Source of the DNA: Rotaria sordida
Lineage: Eukaryota > Rotifera > Eurotatoria > Philodinida > Philodinidae
DNA length: 64,000 bases
Assembly (NCBI GenBank): GCA_905250125.1
Contig: CAJNOL010000860.1
Location: 1-64,000 of the forward strand
Direction: 5' to 3'
A program made the position numbers and the translations under genes. The stretch's first letter is position 1. Every line of letters starts with the position of its first letter. Positions 1 to 13,300 of this stretch are shown piece after piece. The notes beneath the pieces are model-generated. The model was not told the origin of the DNA and did not search any database. It worked only from the letters and a program-made list of their open reading frames with translations.

Positions 1-1716
1 CCATTTAATGTTGTATCAACAACAACACTTAAATTATCAAATAGTGGTAATGAACGACTTGCTTATAAAATAAAAACAACAGCTCCGAAACGTTATTGTG
101 TTAAACCAAATAGTGGTTTTCTTGAACCACATGGCACAGCAAATATTCAAGGTTAAATTGAATTACAAAATTTTTTTTCATTATTTGAATAATTTTTATT
201 TTGTGTTTTTAGTTATGTTACAACCACATACATCAGGTCAAGACGATGATCGTAGTAAACATAAATTTATGGTACAATGGGTTGATGTACCAAATAGTTA
301 TTCGGATGATGTAGAAAATTTTGTATGATAAAATTTAAATTTTAAAAAGAAAAAAATTAAGTAAAATTATATTTTTATTTTAGTGGAAGCAAGATTTATC
401 AAAACTTAACGTACATGATTCAAAATTAAAATGTATTTTTAATGATGACCAACCAGCTGCTGTTGTACCAAATGATTCATATGGACATAAAGATATTGAA
501 ACAGTAAGTTAATATAGATACAAATTTTAGGAAAAAAAAAAACTTTTTTTTTTGTTTTAGACATCAACACGTCCTGTAAGTAAATTGAATTTTTTGTATT
601 GCTTAATAAGTGAGAAACTTGCTTGATTCTTTTTAACATTGATAATAAAATGAACCTATTTGTTTTTATTTTATTTTTTTGAATATCGTACACGTTTAGA
701 CTCAATCGACAAATGCTGTTGATAATCGTCCTCAACAACAAACTAATAAAAATGAACAACCAACATCAGCAAGTTTAAATCAACGATCAGTTACGAATAC
801 ATCACGAGATACAAATCCTTTGCAAAATCAACATCAAGATCGTCAACAGGTTTTTATCTTAAAATTATTCTTTGATTATAGATTAATATACGATCTTTCT
901 TTTTTTCTATTACATAATTAATTCAAAACTTTTCTTCATTTTTTGCTCAGCTGTCTACATTTTCTTGAGCGTATTGCGTATATACTTAAAATTAAATCTT
1001 TCTAACACTTTGATGATGATTTTCATAGAATATATCTTATTATATTTATTTATTTATTTTGTTGTAGGATGTTAGTGATGATTCAAATAAATTACGTCTT
1101 AAACAAGAACTTGATCGTTTGAAAGACGAAAATGAAAACTTAAAAGTATGTATCATGTGCTTAGACGTTTTTCTTTTTCGTCATTTTAATTTTCAATATT
1201 CTCTTTTGCTCTGTAATTATTTTCTTAAGTTTTATTTTTGTTTTTGAAAAAAAAAAATTTTTGTTTTGATTATTTGTGTATGCATATTTGTTAACATTGA
1301 TGAAAATTCTCAGGAGACGAGACAATTCAATTATGATCATGTTTATAGCAATCATTATTCTCTTTGTATTGGAAAATTTTATTTAATTAATTGTAATACT
1401 TATTATTTTTAATAATATTAATGTTAACTTTTTTTCTTTCTTGTATATTTATTGAATTGTATATTTTATATTTAATTATTTATTTATTTTTTTCTAGGAA
1501 AAACTTAAACAACAAGAATTACGACAAAGAAGTACAGGTAGTGATCGTATTGATAATCCAGTTATTGATCGATATAAATCAAATCAACAACAACAACAAA
1601 AAGGCCTTGTACTCTTTGGTATTGCTTTAAATGAACAACTCGTTCTTGTGGCTTTTGTTATTGCACTATTATTCGGTTTTTCACTCGGTTATTTTCTTTT
1701 TTCTTGTGGTAACTAG
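1..1716 (+). CDS. VAPA/B-like: VAMP-associated protein (VAP, MSP-domain ER tether), 5' end outside window
   Basis: Tail-anchored ER protein; family members bind FFAT-motif proteins at membrane contact sites. Exons: <1-151, 213-322, 384-503, 561-575, 700-849, 1068-1145, 1498-1716, giving 280 residues in one frame to a TAG stop. The first residues lie inside the MSP fold (TTAPKRYCVKPNSG, then KHKFMVQW), close to human VAPA/VAPB. A Gln/Asn-rich linker follows, then a short coiled coil (KLRLKQELDRLKDENENLK) and a C-terminal membrane anchor of about 20 residues (residues ~258-277). The start codon and first MSP strands are upstream of base 1. Exon 4 is only 15 nt. It lies in tandem with gamma-tubulin, about 1 kb downstream. 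Confidence 0.93.
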
Positions 1717-2743
1717 AAAAAAATAAAATAGCATCAAATATAAGCTAACAAAACAAAAATCTAGATATAAATAAATAAATAAATAAATCTATATACATAT
1801 ATATATAATGCACACACTCATATTCATGTTCAATGACTTAGTTTTTATTTTATTTTTCTTGTGTGTTTTTTTTTGTGTTTCTTTGATGCGCACATGTGTT
1901 GTAGCAAAGAAAAAAAAAGACAAGATTTCAGAAACATTAATCCCTTGGGTTCTTACAGAAATAAATTTTTACAGATAGGCACCAAATCTTTATTATACGT
2001 TCTAAATAAATTGTCTTCTTTTTTTTTTTATCCTATATTCGGTTCTTTTTTCCTTGCCGGTGTGTGAAAACGTTAGAAGATCTTGAGGATTTTTGTTTTT
2101 TTTTGATTGTGTGCGCTTTAACAACTTTGGCTTTGACGTTTATTTGGTTGGATGTTAGTTTCTTTTTTTTTTGTTCTTGTTCGTTGTCTCTTTTTTTTTT
2201 TTTTGTCTTGATCAATTGTAATCAGTGTGTATTGTGTGTGTACGATTCGGATAAGATTTGGTTATTAAAAAAAATGCGTAAATAAATAGATTGTTTCAAT
2301 CATCTAATATAGGTTTATGTGGAGTTTGTTTTTTCATAAACTTTTCTTTTCTTGTTACTTCTATTTGTATATTCATATTCAAAAGAGAAACAAAAAAAGA
2401 AAAATTTTTGACTTATTGATTGATTTAACAATACAATAAATACGCACATATACAAACATGATTTCTTTCTTTCGTTTTTTTCTCTTCTTTTGGTTTTCAT
2501 TCAAGCATTATTGGTTTTTTTTTCAAGTGTTGTCTATGATTTTCTTTCTTCTTTCTTTCTAATCGTTTGCTCTTTTCTTTTGTTCTTTTTCTCCTTTTTT
2601 TTTTTTTTGAAATAAGTAAACAGATAACAACAAAAAAAAATAACTACAGAAAAATTTATGCAGTTATTAAACTTGCTGTCTTTTGTTTGAAGATTTTTAT
2701 CATTTTTTTTCCAAAAAAAAAAAACGAAAGAAAGAAAGTGAAG
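1717..2743. other. Intergenic: VAP 3' UTR and gamma-tubulin upstream region
   Basis: No coding sequence is supported. The stretch starts with a run of AATA repeats near 1768-1790 that includes AATAAA polyadenylation-type hexamers for VAP. It then becomes T/C-rich (long T runs, TTTC repeats near 2540-2600) up to the gamma-tubulin start. Short open frames here are low-complexity poly-Phe or poly-Lys and are not credible genes. Confidence 0.6.
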
Positions 2744-5526
2744 ATGCCTAGTGAAATTATTACGTTACAACTTGGACAATGTGGAAATCAAAGTAAGTGA
2801 AATTGGAGTAATGGTTAATTATTAGAGAAAGAAAAATCAAGGTTTTTTTTTGGAATGATTCATTTTATTTTAGCAGTTAATAGTGAAACAAATAGTTTTT
2901 TAATGAGCCGTAGAAATTAATCGATCAGAAGAATTGTGTTTGTATGGAAAATTGAAATCATAATGAAAAACATGAGTTTTATTTTTAGAAACAGTTTTTT
3001 TCTTATCAAAGAAAAAGTAATTACAAATATAACTTAAGAAAAAAAAACGTTTATTTCCTTAAATAGTTCATTTTCATTTTGAACTATAAATGTCAAAAAA
3101 ACATGTCATAATTGTGACATTCTAAAGTCTACGAAGGTTCTTTGGTAAAAGAAAATTCTTTTTCTCATTATCTAAAATATTGAATTTTCTTTTAATAATA
3201 GTTAATAAATATTAAGTTTTAATTAGAAGAAGCTTGTTGATGTATGATTCAAAATTTTCTGACAATATAATCTTTATTTTGATGAACCATTCTAAAATAC
3301 TATTTTAGCATTTAAAAGAATTTAAAATGGTAAAATAGAATGTATATTTGTAAAAATTTTAATTATGATATTAAATAAAGATTTATTTGTTTTCTTTATT
3401 AGTTGGTATGGAATTTTGGAGACAACTATGTGCTGAACATGGTATTAGCCCTGAAGGAAAATTAGAATCATTTGCAACTGAAGGTTCAGATCGAAAAGAT
3501 GTCTTTTTTTATCAAGTTTGTTATCATTTTTTTTTATAAATAAATAAAATATAATATAGATAAATCCTTTTTAATTTTATTAGGCAGATGATCAACATTA
3601 TATTCCACGTGCAGTTTTACTTGATCTTGAACCTCGTGTTATTGATGGTATTATGAAATCACCATATAAACATTTATATAATCCTGAAAATGTTTATATA
3701 TCCAAAGATGGTGGTGGTGCTGGTATGTTAGTTTTTAATTGATCAATATTATTCTTTGTGAAAAATTTAATTATCTTTATTAGGTAATAATTGGGCACAA
3801 GGTTTTTATCAAGGTGAAAAATTGTATGAAGAAATATTTGATATTATTGATCGAGAAGCTGATAATGGTGATTCTGTTGAAGTAAAAAATTTATTTATGA
3901 AAAATTATTTGTTTTAGTTTTTTAATTTTTTTTTTTTTTTTTGTACAGGGTTTTGTTCTTTGTCATTCTATTGCTGGTGGTACAGGTTCTGGTATGGGTA
4001 GTAATATCCTTGAAAAACTTAATGATCGGTAAGAATAATATATATATATTCAAAATCATAAAAACTAACTTGAAGTGTTTTTTTTTCTTTTATTATTATT
4101 ATCTAATAGATTTCCAAAAAAATTAATTCAAACTTATTCTGTCTTTCCTATGACAAATGAAGTAGTAAGTAAAATTTGTAAAAATTTGTAAAAATTTTTT
4201 GTAAACTTTATAATTTAGGCAGATGTTGTTGTTCAACCATACAATTCAGTATTAACACTTAAACGATTAACTGAAAATGCTGATTGCACAGTAAGATAAT
4301 TATATTTCGAATAAGCTGAGTTTTTTTTCTTATTTTACTAATTATTCCATGTTTTCTTGTCATACTAGGTTGTATTAGATAATACAGCATTAAATCGTAT
4401 AGCTACTGAACGTCTTAAAAAGACTACACCAACACTTGCTGAACTTAATCAATTAGTTAGTTGTTAAATATATTTTTAATATTCATTTAATGATAAATTT
4501 TGTATTCATAAGGTATCAACAATTATGTCAGGTAGTACTTCAACACTTCGATATCCAGGTTATATGAATAATGATTTAATTAGTTTAATATCATCACTTA
4601 TTCCTACACCTCGTTTACATTTTCTTATATCTGCTTATACTCCATTAACATCAGATAATACAGTAAGAATAAGAAAATAATTTGAAATAAATTAATTATT
4701 TTTGAAATAAAATATAAAACAAATAGGAATCTGAAGTACGTAAAACAACTGTTCTTGATGTAATGCGTCGTTTATTACAACCGAAAAATGTTATGGTAAC
4801 AACAGCAGCTCGTGATCGTAATGTAACACATTGTTATGTTTCAATATTAAATATAATTCAAGGTGAAGTTGATCCATCGGAGGTAGTTTTATTTTGTTTT
4901 TTTTTTAATCATTTTTTATTAATACTTTTATTAATAATAGGTTCATAAAAGTTTAATGCGTATTCGTGAACGAAAATTAGCTGATTTTATACCATGGGGT
5001 CCAGCTTCAATTCAAGTAGCTCTTTCAAAAAAATCACCTTATATTACAACACAACATCGTGTTAGTGGACTTATGCTTGCTAATCATACAGGCATTTCAT
5101 CTGTATGTATTTTATATATTTCTTTAAAAAAATCAAATTGAATAAAAATTGAATTATTTAGTTATTTGATCGTATTTGTGACCATTATGATAAATTAATT
5201 AAACGTGAAGCATTCGTAGAAAATTTTCGTCGATTACCTATGTTTAAAGATAATCTTGATGAATTTTATGATTCACGTGAAGTAAGAAACAAAAACAAAG
5301 AAGAAATTAATTTTCGCTTTCTTTGCAAGAAATTAAAAAAACAACAATTGTTGTATGTTTTAATAATTATAGGTTGTGCAACAACTTATGGATGAATATC
5401 GTGCAGCAACTACAAAAGATTATGTTAATTTTGGTAATTTACAAGCCGGACAAGTGAGAAAAATAAAATGTTGTCTTTTTCTTGTAATAATTTTTCTTGA
5501 TTTTTGTTTAGACTGAACAGACATAG
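2744..5526 (+). CDS. TUBG1: gamma-tubulin
   Basis: Nucleates microtubules as the core of the gamma-tubulin ring complex at centrosomes and spindle poles. Fourteen exons: 2744-2792, 3403-3515, 3584-3722, 3784-3881, 3949-4028, 4110-4164, 4219-4290, 4369-4455, 4513-4662, 4727-4882, 4941-5102, 5162-5281, 5373-5453, 5512-5526. They join to 458 residues (human 451). The start [16 protein letters not shown] is nearly identical to the family N-terminus. The GTP-binding tubulin signature GGTGSGMGS is intact, as are [11 protein letters not shown] and [14 protein letters not shown]. The last exon is a five-codon end (TEQT, stop), matching the family C-terminus better than read-through of exon 13. The first intron (610 nt) is much longer than the others. 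Confidence 0.97.
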
Positions 5527-7366
5527 ACAATTGATATTGTGTAGAAAAATTTTAGACAATGATCTTAACATAGTCATATACATGTCAGATAAATAGAATG
5601 ATGATATTTTCTCTTTTTTATATTTCTTTGATAAATATCTTTCCATGTATATCATGATGTATCTTAAATATAAATAAATGCTTCAAATGGTCTAATATAT
5701 AATATGATATTTAATTTTCAATATGAAAGTCTAAAAAAAATGAACAATATAACTAAATAGATCGTAAATGAATATATCGACAAATATTTAAATTATAATG
5801 GTTACTGTTCTAGAGCTTCTAAGGTGTTTTAATTTCGAAGAAATATTTTCAAATATCGGTTTGTTTTTCAGCTGGAACTTAATGCATCTTGGAGACCTTA
5901 TATCTATCCTGAAGAAGAGCTCGTGTGTATGGCTTATTTCTGAAGAGATCGAACTTGTTTAATGAGTTTTCATTATAAGAGTGCCAAGGAGCGAAAAAAA
6001 AAGCGAAGATTTTGTACTTCAGTGCACTTCAAAGGTATATGAAAGCTATCTTTTAGAACTTCATAGCTATTTCAAGTTTACTATCATCGTGTGTCATGTG
6101 TATATTAGTTTGAGCTCATTTTATATAAGTGCGTCTGGCAATCAATCCTAAATACTTCATTGTATTTCAAGATATGAGTATTAGTGAAGTACGATGAAAT
6201 ATTTGGGATTTATTATCAGAAAGATTTATATAGATTGATATGGTCGTGATACATGATGATAGTAGATTTAAAATATCTTTAACATACGCTTGAAGTATGC
6301 TGAAATACAAGGTTTTCGCTTTTTCCCTTCTTGGAGGAGTTTATATCTGTAGGAAGACTGTATTTTCGAATTTCAATCTGAAACTTGGCCTGGATAAAGA
6401 TTTCAATTAGAATAGCTTGGATAAAAAAGTTTCAGAATTATCATACTAAGTCTCTTCAAGATATGGAACTTTCCAGGTATGGATCTTTCTCTATAAATAG
6501 TATATACGCATATGTATTTTTTAAAAGTTTCATATTTCGAAGAGTCTTAGTGCGAAAATTCTGAATTTTTTTTGTAGAAACTAGTCTAACGAAGATCTTT
6601 ATATCGATCAAGTTTCAAGTTGAAATTCGAAAATAGGATCTCGGTGCAACTAAAAAATGTTTGATCACTTGAGAAACAAGCCATCAGCATAAACTCTTCT
6701 TTTATGCGGAACATAGTTCACTGAGATTTACAAGATGCATTAAGTTCCAGTTGAAAAGCGAACCGACACCTACTAGTATTCTCTCGTTAGTAGAAGAAAA
6801 AATACCACTGAATTAAATTCACTTCCTATTTGTAGAGATTAAATGAATGATAATTTTCACTTGATTCATAATCGACTATCCCATCATGAATAATTTGAAT
6901 TTTTTTTTGTATAACATATTTTCTAAAGAGATTTTCATTCTTGCTTTGGTAAGTATGTCATTATATTTATGGAGCAAAATTTTAACTTACATTTAGAAGA
7001 AATAAGAACAATAGATAAAGCTAATGCACATCAAACAAAAAAAAATCCAAGCATTGGAAGTGTATATTTTTCACAAAAAAACACAAAGAAGACGAACAAT
7101 ATGAAGTTATCAGCACAGCAGCATAGATTTTACTCAAAAGAATTGATTCCAAGAAAAACAAACAAACAAACAACACAAAAAAAAAAAGAAATTCTCTTAA
7201 TCTGATTTATGTATTGATATCAAACAATAAAACAATGATGAATAATTGAGCTTTTCAAGATTTATATCAAAATGAAAATTATGCACAAATAAATGAGATA
7301 AATTCAATTAAAAAAAAAACTAATATAAATCTGACAAAATTCTTCTTATATAATATTAAGTGAATT
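5527..7366. other. Intergenic between convergent gamma-tubulin and alpha-catenin, filled with inverted repeats
   Basis: Both flanking genes end here, so this is 3' flanking DNA. It holds no supported gene. The interval 5865-6757 is a composite foldback (separate entry). The part 6960-7366 is A-rich; a 78-codon open frame at 6969-7205 is Lys/Asn/Gln-rich and matches nothing I recognise. Confidence 0.6.
5865..6757. repeat. Composite foldback element with nested inverted repeats
   Basis: The outer arms start TTTTCAGCTGGAACTTAATG at 5865 and end with its reverse complement (one mismatch) at 6757. Similarity continues inward for about 100 bp (AAGAGCTCGTGTGTATGGCT against the complement of 6655-6715). 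Two more inverted repeats sit inside. One spans ~6040-6300; within it AATCCTAAATACTTCATTGTA near 6147 pairs with ~6185-6215. Another spans ~6350-6640, with arms built on TATTTTCGAATTTCAA followed by TGAAACTTG. No transposase frame is present, so it reads as a non-autonomous DNA element or several inserted in one another. Confidence 0.75.
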
Positions 7367-10300
7367 TTAACTTTGAAATTCACTTAGAACATGTATTGGT
7401 TCAAGACGTTTTTTAGTTGCGTTTTTTTTTGAACGTGAATTTGATTCATTTTGTCGATCAATGAAAACCAATGGTTTCTTTTCTGGTAAACGCATTTTCC
7501 ATTGAACAATCGGCTTAAATAAAACAAAAAAATTAAATAAAATTTTCTATCAAATATTAAGCAGACCCTTCCCTTTGCGAGGTTTCTCGGAAGCGACTCA
7601 ACACAAAATCATGAAACTTGTAAGGCAGATAAATCTCGGTAAGTAGATCAAAAGTTGTCATAGACTCAAAATTCCCAAATATTTTCTTCAGAGAGATACG
7701 TTGGTCGAAAAGGGCCAGAAGCTTTTCCTTCCCCGCCAAAACTCTATTCTTCATTTTTTTTCGTGCTGCAATTTTTTATGATAGCTCGGATCAAATCGCG
7801 GCGCATGTTTTTTTCAATAGTATTAATCTTTTAAAGGCTGATGAATTTTGTAAGAACAACATTTTGAAGAAAAAAAAGACGTACCCTAATTTGACCAAAG
7901 TACTCATAAAAATACTAAGCAATCAAACGCTTCTAGCGCTTAGACATACATTTTCTCATTATCAAGACGATAGTCTGTTAAAAAAGATAGATTGCCTTCT
8001 ACAAAACGCCTGATCTTTTCGTCAAAATAGGCATTCTCTAAGTTAAACTTTTTCAGAGCTTATGTCGCTTGGTATAATTTTAATTTTTACGGCACTTGAT
8101 ACAGGTCACTTCAATATATCTTTTGAAATGGAAACTTGAAAATCGAAAAACAAACAATTTTGTTTGGGGTAATGTAAACGGACAGAGTCCCCTTAAATCA
8201 ATGTTACCTCTTTATTGCCTGACTTGTTACGATATTTTGTTGATGCAATATACGATGCTTTAACAGTAAGTACAACAGCATTCATTAAATTTTTAGCTGC
8301 TGTAATCAATGACGTAGCACTATCAAGCTAAATATGAAAAAAAAGCAAGTCGATTAAAATTTGAAAGTAAACATAAAATAAAATACACTTACACCACTAA
8401 CAATTAATTCTCCACTAATATTTTGTACATCAGCTTTAACTTTACTTGTAATATCTAATTGATGACAATATAAAGTGATACCTGAATAAATAAAAGAGTA
8501 AATTAAATGTCAATATAAACAAAAGAAAACAAAAAAATAATTAATTTTATTTACGATCAACATAAGCAACAAGATCAGATTTTGATTGAGATTCAACACA
8601 CTAGAAATAAAAGAAAAATCATATTTCTCAATATTTTATAAATTTAAAAATTAAATAATTTACTTGAGCAGCAATATCTTTTGCTAATTTATTTAATTTT
8701 GAACCACATTCAGAAATCATTTTAGCAGCATTAATAACATCCATTGTTGTACGTAATGGTCCACGACCACTGTAATCAAAAATAAAATTTTTATTTTTGT
8801 TTTTTCTGTAAATTAGAGATTTTTTATTTACCGTGTAAAATCAGTCATTTCCATCATAATCATACACATTTTCTTAGCAAGAACAATAATATCATTGCCA
8901 CGATCATCCCATTTAAGTACTTCACGCTCAAAATCACGTTTTGTTTTTTTAAATCCTTCAACTTGTAATTCAATTTGTTCACGCTCTTCTTTTGGTAATC
9001 GTCTCATCATATCCTAATTAATAATTAAAAAACAAAAAACAAAAATTTATTAAATTTTCTTATTTTATTCATACCCGACTAGGATTATCATTTTTGCCTG
9101 GATACATTTCAAGATCAGGTGGTTGACCATCTGATGATGGTCCATGACTTGATGTTTGTGATGGAGCATAAATTTCATCATTTAATCCTTCTTCATCATC
9201 ACTTGGCCATTCAAGATCCTATTCCCCCCCAAAAAGAAAAATAAAAACATTAAATATTCTTAATTTAACACATATTAATAATTAAAAATAAATAATGATG
9301 AGTATATATGTAAGCTCGAGAAATTAAAGCCACCACAGGCGAAGCATTTTTGTTTACCCTTATCCATTGTTTACTCTATGCAAGCATATTTTAACTGATT
9401 ATGAAGAAAAACTTACCCCAATAAATAGAATATCTCTTTACTTTATATTTATATGCTCACATGTCGATACATACACACAAAAAATTAAATGATTAGAAAA
9501 ATTGAAATTAAAATCAAATGAACTAATAACTAATTACTTGTAAAATAATAAAATTTATGTAAATAATAATGATAAAAAAAAAGTTGAATTGTATTATGTG
9601 ATGTAGATGATAAAATTAAGAAGGAATATACATTTCGACTTGAAAAAAGTAATCTCATTCATTATCTTACAAAGGTTTCGATATGCAATCGAAGTTTTGT
9701 TTGTTTCTTTGAAATAGTTGAAAATCTATAGTCCTACGAGACAAACATTTTTCGAGTCTCGTTCTTCGGGACTTCATTCAAATCTGTTGCTAACTTCATT
9801 CGATAGAGAATTTATTTCTGGACAAAATAGTCTAGTTTGTTTTTTTTCAAAGCATTTTTTTTTTGTTGGTATCATATTGAAAATATTAACATCTACTCGA
9901 TCGTCTATCTGCGAAAGTCAAAAGAAAAAGACAAATAGGTGGCTGGAAATAAAAAATATGTCACAATTATTCCACGAAAAAATTCTACATCGCTTAGTAT
10001 CTTTTTGAAATAGAAAATTTTAGAAAATATCCTTTTCAAAAAAATCGTTGTGATTTTGTTTTTCAGCGAAAATATTTTAAGTATTCTAATGACAATTTAG
10101 ACTATTTTGTACCCGATGGTATAAAAATGAACGCTTCACAGAACGAATATGACTTCTAAAAACATTGTTTGGAATCTTCCTCTACTCGATAATAATACCA
10201 AGAATATTGAAAAAAAGATCATGGACTAATAGAACACATGTTAAATACTTTACTTTTAAGACTTGTCTAAATCAACATTCGCTTGCAGAAATCATTAGAT

Positions 10301-13300
10301 TAAAAAAAAAGACAATAGAAAATCACCTGATAAAATCTGAAATTGCAACTACGGATTATCATGACACAACTACCTTCCAATTATTTTTCTCTGAGTTATA
10401 ATGGACGGAACTTATCTATAGATAAAAATATCTAATTATCCAATCTCTTTTTTTTTGTCATTGCCTAAATTCATTACAAGAAACATGATTTAATATATCT
10501 ATCGGACATATGCTTTGATAAGATCATAATAAATCTGAAGAAAAAATTATTTTATCGATAAATTAAGTTATTGACGAGTATACTCATCAAAGCAAACTTT
10601 ATAGAAAAGATGAAGACTACAATTCCTTAATTCTGTTTTCTTTGTATGTCGACTCTAACATCCTGTAGTGAATGAAGCTCTCTCTCTATCGATTCTGATG
10701 TTTCATATTGGTTATGTTTCTCTGTGTCAATTATATCATTATTCATAGTCCGTGTCGATCCACTCCTTAAACACTATTATTGAATTGATTGTTACTACTC
10801 TATAAATCGCACAAGAAGTGAATCGAGATACGAATGTATAATTTGTAACGTTGTACTTTGTGTTGATTCATGCTTTTCGTGTTTACTATACCTTACTAAA
10901 CTTTTGAACGAAACTTTAAATTTCGAAAACACTTTTTTTCTGCGCTTTGCCATTGAAAAAACAACTTCTGTTTTCTATAAAACATATTTGTCCGCAAAAG
11001 TTTCTATTATCCTTAAATATCTGTGAATTTATAAAAGTTAGTTTGCAAAACGTCTACTAGTTAGTTTCAAAAAAAAATCAGTTAATGGATTAATTCGTAT
11101 TAAAACTCATGGGTTACTCTTTTAGTAGTTTAAAAAAAAATGCAAATAGATTCCAGTTTTAAGACAATGTCTATTACAATTAGTAATGCAGTGTTATTAA
11201 GATGTGTATCACAGTCTGCAAAGGAGATGGGTCCAAGAATCTTACCATATCCTTCAATACTTCTTTTAGTTTATATTTCACAAAAGAAATGTATATTCTC
11301 TATTAATTCTACCATTTTACATGGTTATTATTCGTCTCTCCTGAGATAAAAACCTGATTAACAATAATACTGAGAAAGTCAAAAAAAAACGAAGTCTTTT
11401 CTTTTTTTTTTAAAAAATCGTTAATTGATAAATTATGTTCGAAATATTCATTTGATAATTCTCTTCGGAACAGGCTTTGTCGTACAAGTTAAATCTTCTG
11501 TTGATGATGAAAAAATACAATTAGGCGACGATCTATTACGTCGTCTTTGTGGTTGCTGTCCCATAACGAGAAAAATAGAACGTACCGGATTCATTAATAC
11601 ACTATTACGAATATCACGTATACCATGATAAACACTACTTGATGCATCAATTAATTCTTGTTCAGTTAATTCATACTAAATTAATTTATTTGATTTAGAA
11701 ATTATTTTAAACATATATATAGGATTTAAATTTACTTTTCCATCATCATATATTGATTTCATTCGAAGTGTATCAATAGCTATTTTAATTCGTTCAGCAA
11801 AACTTGGCATAACTAGAAAGAACAAAACAAAAAATATAATTTTCATGTTAGTTTTTTTTTTAATAATATTATTCAATAAATAAAATCTATATTTACTTTG
11901 ATCACGAAGAACACGAACACTTTCCATAACACTATCAGTATATTCTCCTGGTTCATATTTTTCCATTTCGGATGTAACTACATCAATAACACGACCTGAT
12001 CGTCCTCGAATAGCTCCTGCTGTACGATCAACACCTGAGAAAAAAGAAAAAAAAGATTCTTTTTTTCATTGACTATGATTTAAATGATCAGTAAAATAGA
12101 TGAAACAGTCAGTATTGAAATTATTAGTATTTAATTACAAAATGGTCAGTCTATTATATATGATTAACAGTAAAAAATTTAGATTTTATCAGTAGCTTGT
12201 TTATCTGCATTAAATAAGGTGTGGATTTGAATGGGTTTCCATTTCATTCACATCCACACATCCTTATGATAATCGTACTCAGCTTCAATTTTATAAGCAG
12301 TAACTTTTTTTATTATCGGCATGATATATCAGATAAATACTTGTTCTACATTAAAGTCCACAATGCTTGGCTTTGTTGCATCTGTAATAAACCATTCTCC
12401 TTTTTTCTATATATAGTTCATATAATGTTTTGATCATTGATGCTTTTGCTCGATTAACGTTATATTCATCACTAACTAATCATTTAAGTAATTGACTAAT
12501 TATTTAACTTACTGACTATTTCATCTATTTTACGGATTAAATATTTTGTTTCTCTTTTGTTGAATAGAAAAAAACATATATATATATATTTATTTATTTA
12601 TTTAACATACGATCTGGATGTCGTTCAACCATTGCTTGAATACATAAATTAATATCTTCAAGAATATGATTTTCAGAAACAGCAAGAAAATCTTCGATTG
12701 TTGTTATTTCATCAACAGCTTCAGTTAATAATCGAACATATTTTTCCCATGTATCACGAAAAACATCCAAATTTTCAAGTGCTACCTTTGATGTTGAACG
12801 AGCAGCAAGTATTCGTGCAGCATTAACAACCTATTAAAATTAATTAATTAATTAATTAATTACTTATTTTTTTCATCTTATTTATAGATTGAAATTTTAC
12901 TAACTTGTGGCGATAAATGTTGAATTTGCATAGCAGCTAAACGAACAAGTTTAATACCTTCAACTTGATCAGACATTGAACAAGCAACATGAGCAATCTA
13001 AAAGAGAAAAAACAAACTTTTTTGACATGGTGTTTTTTGTTTATTAGTTATACTTCAATTAATTTGCTTGCATGTTCCATAAAAATACGTGCTGTTTCTT
13101 CAACTAATTGTGTATTACCACGTCGTGCTGCATCAATTAAAGCAAGTAGTGGTACATTTGTTGCTACAAATGTATCACTAACATGATCGGCAACCGCTTT
13201 TCGAAGCTAGAAAAAAAAAGAAAATGTTTAGTAAGAAAAGAAAAAGATTTTTTTCTAAAAATCTAATGAAAAAAAAATTCTTTTCTACCGAAGCTTCATT

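Noticed and set aside
5454-5511. Read-through of gamma-tubulin exon 13 to an intronic stop
   Set aside because: Splicing GTGAGA..TTTAG gives a five-codon end (TEQT) that matches the gamma-tubulin C-terminus in length and character.
10165-10401. 78-codon frame in the long alpha-catenin intron as a nested gene
   Set aside because: No recognisable motif, composition like other intron DNA, no flanking gene signals.
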